From assembly GCA_039794405.1 (NCBI GenBank), contig JBDIVL010000064.1:1-17339 (forward strand): 17,339 nucleotides of DNA, in the 5' to 3' direction. Each line of letters begins with the position of its first letter. Position 1 is the stretch's first letter. This stretch comes from JBDIVL01 sp039794405 (GTDB taxonomy: Bacteria; Planctomycetota; Brocadiia; Brocadiales; Brocadiaceae). Shown in pieces: positions 1 to 5,763 of this stretch. The translations under genes and the position numbers were made by a program. Under the pieces are notes generated by a model. The model did not search any database, was not told the DNA's origin, and saw nothing but the letters and a program-made list of their open reading frames with translations.

Positions 1-255
1 CTGCACCCCTTTCCTTTCTCTTGTATTAACAAGTACTTACAAAATCGACTTTTTAACATATTCGGCATTTTAAAAGTTAGCCCGGAAATATTTCTGAAAT
101 GTTTCATTAAGTAGCTCCACCACAACTAAAATGATTTACATCACGAAGCCACTGTCCGTCTTTTTCAATGACCAACTATTTTAGCATCTTGCTAAGTTTC
201 AAAACTTATTTGAGCGGATAAACACTTATCATTTTTGAGACCACAGGAACACGGA
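1..255. other. Intergenic region left of the module; no gene seen
   Basis: AT-rich DNA downstream of the Can2-like nuclease gene. I see no supported reading frame, no CRISPR repeat and no clear intrinsic terminator. It contains the 22-bp repeat at 84-105. Positions 237-270 resemble a phrase common between genes of environmental genomes (ACACGGATTACACGGAT type), and this runs into the 3' end of the nuclease gene. Confidence 0.6.
84..105 (+). repeat. 22-bp flanking repeat, left copy (inverted relative to 8638-8659)
   Basis: This 22-bp stretch is identical to the reverse complement of 8638-8659. It starts with G and then consists of two half-sites, GAAATATTTC and GAAATGTTTC, separated by a single T, so the half-site period is 11 bp (one helical turn). 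The first half-site is a perfect palindrome and the second is one base off. The copies lie just outside the two ends of the Csm-HEPN/MNT-nuclease module. It could be an operator, a module boundary repeat or a leader-type element; the sequence alone does not decide. Confidence 0.75.
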
Positions 256-825
256 TTACACGGATAATTTAAGACCGGAAAGGAGCGTGCCGGATTTACC
301 GAAACCTTCCTTTAATCTGTTCTTTAAATCCCTTACCTGCTCAAGAGTGAGGATTTCAATACCATAGTCTTTTGCTCTTTTTGTCAATGATTCATGTATT
401 TGACTCTGGGTAGTACAAATCATAGCCCGTTTCTCACCTTTACCAAGTAAGGTAGATATTGCGCCTTTTTTATAAACTTCATCTCTGACTATATCTTTTT
501 CCTCTTCAGAAAGGGTTTTGCATTCTATATAGTAAAAAATGTTATCCTTCACAAATGCAATGTCTAATTCGTTTGGAACACCGCTTAAACTTTCAATAGT
601 GATATTCATCATGGCATCGTCCAGCATCCCGTCATTCACAAGGCTGCAAACCTCGCTATAAACATACTCTTCGAACCAGCCACCCGTCAAATAGGCAATA
701 TCGTCTTTTGTTAAGTCTTTACTGATAAACCTGTCTTTTATCTCAAAACCATGTCTATTCAACATTTCTTTTTCAATATTTGTAATAGTCTGTTCGCTGA
801 TAAGTGAGACAAGTATCCTTTTCAT
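256..825 (-). CDS. Can2/Card1-like (DUF1887) PD-(D/E)XK nuclease with most of the CARF domain deleted
   Basis: A 189-residue protein. Residues 1-16 (MKRILVSLISEQTITN) match the first CARF strand and its loop as found at the start of Can2/Card1 proteins. The next segment then goes almost directly into the nuclease domain: GGWFEEYVY (48-56), NELD (85-88) and IECKT (100-104), the usual E...D...ExK metal-binding core of this DUF1887 nuclease. A full Can2/Card1 protein is roughly 350-400 residues, so about 150-200 residues, including most of the cyclic-oligoadenylate pocket, are absent. The frame is intact from ATG to TAA and the core residues are present, so it may still be expressed. Family members are cOA-activated nucleases that cut DNA and/or RNA; loss of the sensor suggests altered control, activation by a partner, or decay. 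It is the last gene of the module. The final residues (KLSV) and the stop fall inside a repeat-like sequence. Confidence 0.8.
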   Translation of the reverse strand: MKRILVSLISEQTITNIEKEMLNRHGFEIKDRFISKDLTKDDIAYLTGGWFEEYVYSEVCSLVNDGMLDDAMMNITIESLSGVPNELDIAFVKDNIFYYIECKTLSEEEKDIVRDEVYKKGAISTLLGKGEKRAMICTTQSQIHESLTKRAKDYGIEILTLEQVRDLKNRLKEGFGKSGTLLSGLKLSV

Positions 826-863
826 AACTAAATTTCCCGCTATTATTTTACCTGCTTTATAGA

Positions 864-900
864 GGGTGGCACGGACGAACGAAGTTTGTCCGCGCCACCT
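864..900. repeat. Imperfect hairpin repeat between the HepT-like and nuclease genes
   Basis: Arms GGTGGCACGGACGAAC (865-880) and GTTTGTCCGCGCCACC (884-899) pair at 14 of 16 positions around a GAA loop, ending directly at the stop of the HepT-like gene. There is no T-run, so it is not a standard intrinsic terminator. The same core (GGTGGCACGGACAAAC) recurs at 10079-10094, so this is a dispersed miniature repeat. It could still slow transcription or stabilise upstream mRNA ends. Confidence 0.8.
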
Positions 901-1308
901 TTAGTCAATTAAAAGTCTTTTCATCTTGTCCACAAATTCTCTTATCTCGTCAATTCTGTTCTTTACAACTATAATGTTTTGCCAGTTTACCTTTAAATAC
1001 TGATGTATTGTCTCATTGCGGTGTTTCACTAATGGCGCGATTTTTAGGACGATGTCTCCTGCAAACTCATGACAGGCAAGAATAGTATCTTTGTACGTAT
1101 CGGGCACATTTCTTTTATTTTTCTTTAAACATTCCTCGGTGATGTCTATAAGGCAGAGGATAATGTCGTTGATGCTCTTGTCGAGGATATTTCTCTTGTC
1201 TCTATCAGCAAAATATACATCTCTATCGACACCTTCTAATCTGGAAAGGAAATAATCGATGGTTTCATTTATAAAAGTAAAGAGGCGATCTGTTTTGTTA
1301 TCAGCCAT
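901..1308 (-). CDS. hepT: HepT-like ribonuclease toxin (DUF86, HEPN fold)
   Basis: A 135-residue, largely helical, charged protein. Residues 97-104 read RNETIHQY, which fits the RX4HXY motif of HepT toxins (R97, H102, Y104). In the characterised HepT/MntA pair the Arg and His form the ribonuclease site, and the nucleotidyltransferase antitoxin MntA blocks the toxin by adding AMP to the Tyr; all three residues are present here. Residues 35-95 (from RDKRNILDKS onward) match the general DUF86 helix pattern. The gene lies 66 bp after the fused MNT-MNT gene, whose second domain is the natural candidate for its antitoxin. The ribosome-binding site is weak (AGAGA about 10 bases before ATG). Position at the end of a csm operon suggests a role in the CRISPR response or in protecting the module from loss; both are inference. 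Confidence 0.78.
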   Translation of the reverse strand: MADNKTDRLFTFINETIDYFLSRLEGVDRDVYFADRDKRNILDKSINDIILCLIDITEECLKKNKRNVPDTYKDTILACHEFAGDIVLKIAPLVKHRNETIHQYLKVNWQNIIVVKNRIDEIREFVDKMKRLLID

Positions 1309-1374
1309 AGAATAAATTCTCTAAATTTCTTTTCATTGTTTCTCCGTACTCTTTGTGACCTTGGTGGTAAATTA

Positions 1375-2085
1375 CTATCCTTTTAACATCCTCCTGAAAC
1401 GAATCTCTTCTGTCTCATGAAGCACTCTGCGTGCAATTTCATAGAGTGTATTGTAATCAGGTTCTACCAGGTGTATTCCTTTCAACGCTTCCTGAACAAC
1501 AAAAGGCGACTCATCCTCATCATCGAGTCTCAGGATGGATACTTCTCGCTCAGCAGACATAAGGATTTTGTCAATTATTTCAATTTCTTCTTTCATATCC
1601 TCTGCACCTATGAACACTGCAAGGTCGATATCAGACCTTGAGTGGAATGTTCCTTTTGCAAATGAGCCATAGAGGAGTGCAACGAGGATTTTATTTTGTT
1701 TTCTGAATTCCTGAAGGGTTTCTTTTAGTTGCGTCAATTCATTTTCTTTTGCTTTCATATCCGAGCTTAATGGAATCTCAATGGCATCTTTTAATATCTG
1801 GTCAAGAAAAGGATTATCTCTGGTAAAATCTTCTGGTCTGAATGGATGAGGTTCAATCCTTGAGTCAACCTTTATTAAAAATGGATTAACCCGTTTCCTG
1901 TCATAGAATCCTATACCGGTAAAATCCTTTGAAACCAGGGCAACGTCAATATCACTCCACTTGTTTGCCGTTCCCTTTGCATAAGAACCGAAAAGTATGG
2001 CCCTTTCTAGTTGTATTCCACTGGCTGAAATCATACTGAGAAATTTTTTAAGCTTTTTTAATATTTCATCTGAGACAGCAACCAT
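1375..2085 (-). CDS. Tandem fusion of two MNT-type nucleotidyltransferase antitoxin domains
   Basis: A 236-residue protein with two complete minimal-nucleotidyltransferase cores. Domain 1 (about 1-108) has GSYAKG at 33-38 and DID at 45-47. Domain 2 (about 110-236) has GSFAKG at 140-145 and DID at 152-154. Both fit the GSX10DXD signature that binds NTP and metal. Such proteins are normally separate and single-domain (about 100-140 residues), encoded next to one HEPN partner. Here a HEPN gene precedes and a HepT-like gene follows, so each domain may serve one partner; the fusion point is near Met110. The start at 2085 is supported by AAGGAG seven bases upstream and overlaps the end of the HEPN gene, which implies coupled translation. 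The likely activity is AMP transfer to a HEPN toxin, as for MntA; this is family inference. No sign of frameshift. Confidence 0.85.
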   Translation of the reverse strand: MVAVSDEILKKLKKFLSMISASGIQLERAILFGSYAKGTANKWSDIDVALVSKDFTGIGFYDRKRVNPFLIKVDSRIEPHPFRPEDFTRDNPFLDQILKDAIEIPLSSDMKAKENELTQLKETLQEFRKQNKILVALLYGSFAKGTFHSRSDIDLAVFIGAEDMKEEIEIIDKILMSAEREVSILRLDDEDESPFVVQEALKGIHLVEPDYNTLYEIARRVLHETEEIRFRRMLKG

Positions 2086-2450
2086 TTGTATGTCTCCTTT
2101 ATCTTTAAAAAGTATCTTTCTGTGAATTCCTTAGTACACGTCTGACAAAAGCTAAATTTTAAATCAGGATATCGGGTTTCTATATTAAAATCGTTGATAT
2201 CAGCAAGAAGTGCTAATTGCTCATATGTAAAGGGAATTCCTGTGTTCTCTGCGAGCCTAATCAAATTATGAATTTTGGGCGGGATTTCTTTTTTGTCTTG
2301 CACATAAAAGGCTTTCAGGACTTTTTCAATGACCAGATGTCCGATGAATAGACACCAGTCATATTTCTCGTTCTGAAAAAGGGTATCTGCCACTTCCAGG
2401 TCATGAGCAGCAGATTTGAGCCAGTATTCAATATGTTTTTTTACATTCAC
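2058..2450 (-). CDS. HEPN-domain protein (PF05168 type), partner of an MNT domain
   Basis: About 130 residues. The start VKKHIEYWLKSAAHDLEVAD, the middle FIGHLVIEKVLKAF, the segment KIHNLIRLAENTGI and ETRYPD in the C-terminal half are the standard pattern of small HEPN proteins paired with MNT nucleotidyltransferases. It lacks the RX4HXY motif of HepT. An upstream ATG at 2474 is in frame, but a GTG at 2450 is better supported: the csm5 stop and this start share a base (TAGTG) and GGAG lies eight bases ahead, inside the end of csm5. Its end overlaps the MNT-MNT gene by 28 bases. HEPN/MNT pairs act as toxin-antitoxin systems or accessory defence modules; the enzymatic role of this subfamily is less certain than for HepT. 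Tight coupling to csm5 suggests production together with the effector complex. Confidence 0.8.
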   Translation of the reverse strand: MNVKKHIEYWLKSAAHDLEVADTLFQNEKYDWCLFIGHLVIEKVLKAFYVQDKKEIPPKIHNLIRLAENTGIPFTYEQLALLADINDFNIETRYPDLKFSFCQTCTKEFTERYFLKIKETYKWLLSQMKY

Positions 2451-3544
2451 TACAAAATCTCCATCACTACCCATCCAAAAGGAACAAGTCCATTATTTGA
2501 GGTTGGTTTACTTGATTCAGAGGCAAGCCATATGGTAGTCGCATGATCAAGAAATTTAGGCGGTCGTCCTTTCCCTTGCATTATTTTTATATCTCTGTTG
2601 CCTTCAATTGTTACGGCTTCAGCGCCAGAGTGTCTGCCTATGCGGAGTAAGAATGCAGTCGCTCCTAACCTGTCTTTGAATTTCTCATTGATTCTATTGC
2701 CAATAACGGCTCCCGCATTAATTTCTTTAGTAACCTTGTTTTCTTCATTAAATACTGGAATATAAAAAGCATTAATTGACTTTAGAAAATCTTTTAACGT
2801 AACTGGTTTTGGAATTCCAGCTTTTTGTTCGGGTTGTTTAATATTTATTGCTCCTTCAAACACAGACCCTTCACGGATTGTTTCAACGATTTGAAATGGT
2901 CCTCGTGCTTCAAATCCTGATGTCTTCTTCTTTTTGTTGACTGCATATATGATTTTAGTCTTAACATCGCCAACGGGCAGGAAATCAGCAGGTTTGACCA
3001 TCCTTAAGGGATCAGTTGCAAAACTACCCCCAAGCAAATCTTTTTCTAGTTCCCTTGCTTTATCTTTACGACCTTTTATCCCCATGTCTTTAGCCAGTTT
3101 ACTTAGATAGGCCGTTCTCAGAGAACCTTTTAAGGATGACCCTGGAATATAGGGTAAGTTGTTATGCGGATTATATGCCGTCCTACTTATGGCAAATTGG
3201 TTAAGCTCTTGCCTGATTCTTCTTTCATCAGTGGTAGACATATCTCTTACTATTTTATAGTGGGATAGTAAGCCACTGGCAATCTCAACCTCTCTCCCTT
3301 TAATCTGCCTGTTGGAAATAAATTTATAGATACTTATAAGTGATGAAATGTTACCCTGCATACATATATCAGTATATTTTTGCTTATCTTGGGGTGGAAG
3401 CGTTTTAATAAAATTCATGGGATCGAATTCTATTAACTTGTTCTTTCTCTCATCAATTACAAAGCTGGTCGGTTCATACACACCATCACAACCGATATGC
3501 ACAGGTGAGATTATATGAAGTCTGACTTTTAAAGGTTTTTCCAT
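2450..3544 (-). CDS. csm5: CRISPR-Cas type III-A effector subunit Csm5
   Basis: 364 residues, a RAMP (Cas7-like) protein that caps the crRNA 3' end of the Csm complex. It opens with the RAMP strand ending in HIISPVHIG (10-18), contains IPGSSLKG at 133-140 followed by SLRTAYL, and ends with the GWVVMEIL strand common in Csm5. ATG at 3544 is preferred over the in-frame TTG at 3547, because GGAGG lies eight bases upstream of the ATG inside the csm4 tail. It begins four bases after csm4 and its TAG overlaps the next gene's GTG. Csm5 is known to help recruit crRNA-maturation nucleases. Length and order (csm3-csm4-csm5) are normal. Confidence 0.93.
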   Translation of the reverse strand: MEKPLKVRLHIISPVHIGCDGVYEPTSFVIDERKNKLIEFDPMNFIKTLPPQDKQKYTDICMQGNISSLISIYKFISNRQIKGREVEIASGLLSHYKIVRDMSTTDERRIRQELNQFAISRTAYNPHNNLPYIPGSSLKGSLRTAYLSKLAKDMGIKGRKDKARELEKDLLGGSFATDPLRMVKPADFLPVGDVKTKIIYAVNKKKKTSGFEARGPFQIVETIREGSVFEGAINIKQPEQKAGIPKPVTLKDFLKSINAFYIPVFNEENKVTKEINAGAVIGNRINEKFKDRLGATAFLLRIGRHSGAEAVTIEGNRDIKIMQGKGRPPKFLDHATTIWLASESSKPTSNNGLVPFGWVVMEIL

Positions 3545-3547
3545 CAA

Positions 3548-4588
3548 TTATACCTCCACCTTTACAGGAATATAGAGGGAATAGCCCTGAGCTACAGATT
3601 TTGGCTCTGTTTTTGAAATATTTAGTACTGCGCTTCCTATGTATGGTTTATTGAATACCTCTATGTCTTTTGGTTTAAATATGCCGCCTTCGTCCGCCAT
3701 GATCACAGGATTTTTAAATGGGTTTGGTGATTTGGCAAAAATATCTCCATGTCTTCCAAACCGTGTGAAGGGGTTAAAGAACATATCTGAAAAGGTATCC
3801 CTTTCAGGAACGCATGGGGCAAGGGTATAACAAGCGTTTGGCGAGTCGCTGCCCATTTTTGTGAGGTCTATTTCACTTTCCTTAAGTACCTCAAATTTGC
3901 CAAGTCCCGTTGATGCATCTTTCCCAAAGCCCCATTTCCCAATTCTTTCGAGTCCTTCCTTTACTTGTTGTATGTTTATAAAAGCATCATCAATTCCAAT
4001 AAATATTGCCAATTCTGTTTCCGGATAAAAAACCCATTGATCAACAGTGAAGGGAGCAAAGCCTTCTGTACTGGTAGCGCTGGTAAGTCTGTTTATCTTG
4101 TTGTGAGATTGTGAGAAGGAGGTAATAAAATTCTTTGAGACTATTTCTTTTATATCCCTTCCTGTTTTATAACTTATGTAGGCTTTTATGTCTTTTTCGA
4201 ATAATTCACTAGTTGAATATTTCAATTGATTTTTCAAAGAAGAAATTTTCTTGTCCTTCTGGAGTATTATCCACCTCTTTGCTTTTAGGTCCTTTCGTAT
4301 TTCGATATTCTGTTTCTTGTCATCTGGCAAGCGGAACACCATATTCATTGGCAGATCAGGTCTTTTTAGGGCATAGTAGCAACTGTCCCCCACGCAAAAT
4401 CTGGGATATGCTGATGAAAAAACGGCAAAGGGTTTTGTTTGGTAATTTAACAGGAGATTATCAAGAGTTTTACCGACTAACTCTTCATCGTATACTATTT
4501 GCCAGCAGAAGTGTCCGAAAATGGTATCACCTTTTAAGTGAGTTCCAAATCCAGCTAAAGGTTTAATAACTATTTCATAAACCAGCAA
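3548..4588 (-). CDS. csm4: CRISPR-Cas type III-A effector subunit Csm4
   Basis: 346 residues, a Cas5-like RAMP that binds the 5' handle of the crRNA and anchors Cas10. The N-terminus (EIVIKPLAGFGTHLKGDTIF) is the first RAMP strand and loop; HNKINRLTSATSTEGF (162-177) matches the Csm4 motif before the second ferredoxin half; a glycine-rich loop lies at 217-230 (GKWGFGKDASTGLG). The C-terminus is a basic/hydrophobic strand (YSLYIPVKVEV). The start codon is TTG: AGGAGG sits nine bases upstream and overlaps the csm3 stop, and no ATG is available before the conserved first strand. It lies 13 bases after csm3. Confidence 0.93.
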   Translation of the reverse strand: MLVYEIVIKPLAGFGTHLKGDTIFGHFCWQIVYDEELVGKTLDNLLLNYQTKPFAVFSSAYPRFCVGDSCYYALKRPDLPMNMVFRLPDDKKQNIEIRKDLKAKRWIILQKDKKISSLKNQLKYSTSELFEKDIKAYISYKTGRDIKEIVSKNFITSFSQSHNKINRLTSATSTEGFAPFTVDQWVFYPETELAIFIGIDDAFINIQQVKEGLERIGKWGFGKDASTGLGKFEVLKESEIDLTKMGSDSPNACYTLAPCVPERDTFSDMFFNPFTRFGRHGDIFAKSPNPFKNPVIMADEGGIFKPKDIEVFNKPYIGSAVLNISKTEPKSVAQGYSLYIPVKVEV

Positions 4589-4601
4589 GGTTTTTGTCCT
4601 C

Positions 4602-5309
4602 CTAAAATGGACTCAATGACTTAAACTTATCATTCATTGTCTTATCACTAAACTCAAAGGCGATTCTTCCATATCCTCTGCTTCCACTCCCCCCAAGTGC
4701 ATCCATTTCGAGCAGTTTAAGCCCTTTTAGGAGTACCGTATCAAATAGATTATCATCTCCATCCTGCAATATCTTAAAAGTAACAAGAAATTTAAATTTT
4801 GCTCCTTCTGGCACACGTTCAATAAACCGTGGATCTCTAGCGGTACCTTTAATTCTATCAATAACATTTTCTGATTTTTCTTCTGTTAAGAGCCACCGTT
4901 TATCTCTTGCCTTTTTATTCCATTCGTCATCAAGAAAACAGTCGGCAAAAGAGACTCTTGTAGGTCCAAATACCTGTTCGTCTTCCTTGTCAGCACCGCT
5001 TGAACCGAAGATCTTCAGAATTGCCACACCTTTAGCTTTCAAATCCTGATTATTCTTAACCTTAGTCAGTGTATCGCTTGATATAACATTTCCTTCTGTA
5101 TAAATCATCAATCCGCTCTCCATTTCCAAGAGGGATCTGACTTTCCCTTTTAGTGAAGAACCTGGAATGTAGGGTTCTAAAGTGTGGGGATGTTTTATCA
5201 CTGGGCTATCGGTACCGCCGATGTGCATTTCCATATCGCCTGACCCTATATGTAAACCACTTTTCAAGGTAATCGTACCTTCAAGTTTTTTGATTGCCGA
5301 GAGTCTCAT
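4602..5309 (-). CDS. csm3: CRISPR-Cas type III-A backbone and target-RNA nuclease Csm3
   Basis: 235 residues, a Cas7-family subunit that polymerises along the crRNA and cuts bound target RNA at 6-nt intervals. The motif GLHIGSGD (18-25) is followed by IGGTDSPVIK, where Asp34 corresponds to the catalytic Asp33 of characterised Csm3, so RNA cleavage should be intact. IPGSSLKGKVR occupies 48-58, and a glycine-rich RAMP loop (GGSGSRGYG) lies near 206-214. The ATG overlaps the csm2 stop by four bases (ATGA) with GGAGG ahead in the csm2 end. Typical length for the family is 210-250. Confidence 0.95.
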   Translation of the reverse strand: MRLSAIKKLEGTITLKSGLHIGSGDMEMHIGGTDSPVIKHPHTLEPYIPGSSLKGKVRSLLEMESGLMIYTEGNVISSDTLTKVKNNQDLKAKGVAILKIFGSSGADKEDEQVFGPTRVSFADCFLDDEWNKKARDKRWLLTEEKSENVIDRIKGTARDPRFIERVPEGAKFKFLVTFKILQDGDDNLFDTVLLKGLKLLEMDALGGSGSRGYGRIAFEFSDKTMNDKFKSLSPF

Positions 5310-5746
5310 CTTCTCCCTCCTGATCTATTTTGATCTTTCTTGCTCTTATATGCATACTTATAAAATCCCATAAATGCTTCAAACAAACCTGCAAAGGCAT
5401 CAAAATCATCTTTATCGTGTGTTTGTTTAACAGCAGCAGCAATAAAGTCTTTAAATCCCTTAGATATTAGTTCGTTTCTACCCAATGCATACGCTGCTTT
5501 AGCATTAAGCATCTTGATGTAAGGTAGCATTTTCTCGAATTCTTCTTTTTGCTTTTCTTCCGGAATGCCTTTTAACATACTATCAAATCGCAATACTTCA
5601 TCATAAAACTTTCTGATTTGTGTAGGATTGTTTGTCCTTTCATCGCTTTCTTTTGAAATTTGATTGGCAAATGCTTCCGCTTTTGCAGAAAACAATTCTG
5701 GATCAATCTGTTTTTTATCTTTGTCTTTCCAAAATTGCACTTCCAT
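5306..5746 (-). CDS. csm2: CRISPR-Cas type III-A small subunit Csm2
   Basis: 146 residues, helical and lysine-rich, with the segment IRKFYDEVLRFDSML (44-58) and the stretch ending in ISKGFKDFIAAAV that mark Csm2 (Cas11 family). It forms the inner filament of the complex that contacts the crRNA-target duplex. Located between cas10 and csm3, 17 bases after cas10 and overlapping csm3 by four bases. A purine-rich GGGGGA ribosome-binding site precedes the ATG. The basic, disordered C-terminus (RSGGRR) is not conserved in general. Confidence 0.92.
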   Translation of the reverse strand: MEVQFWKDKDKKQIDPELFSAKAEAFANQISKESDERTNNPTQIRKFYDEVLRFDSMLKGIPEEKQKEEFEKMLPYIKMLNAKAAYALGRNELISKGFKDFIAAAVKQTHDKDDFDAFAGLFEAFMGFYKYAYKSKKDQNRSGGRR

Positions 5747-5763
5747 AAATATTTTCCCCCGTT

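Noticed and set aside
1..255. A degenerate CRISPR array or leader at the left edge
   Set aside because: The 22-bp repeat occurs once here with no spacer-like periodicity; a leader cannot be shown without flanking sequence.
864..900. Hairpin as an intrinsic terminator after the HepT-like gene
   Set aside because: No T-run follows the stem on the minus strand and the same core occurs elsewhere as a repeat.
3545..3547. TTG as the start of csm5
   Set aside because: The next codon is ATG, with a well-spaced GGAGG; the TTG adds only one residue.
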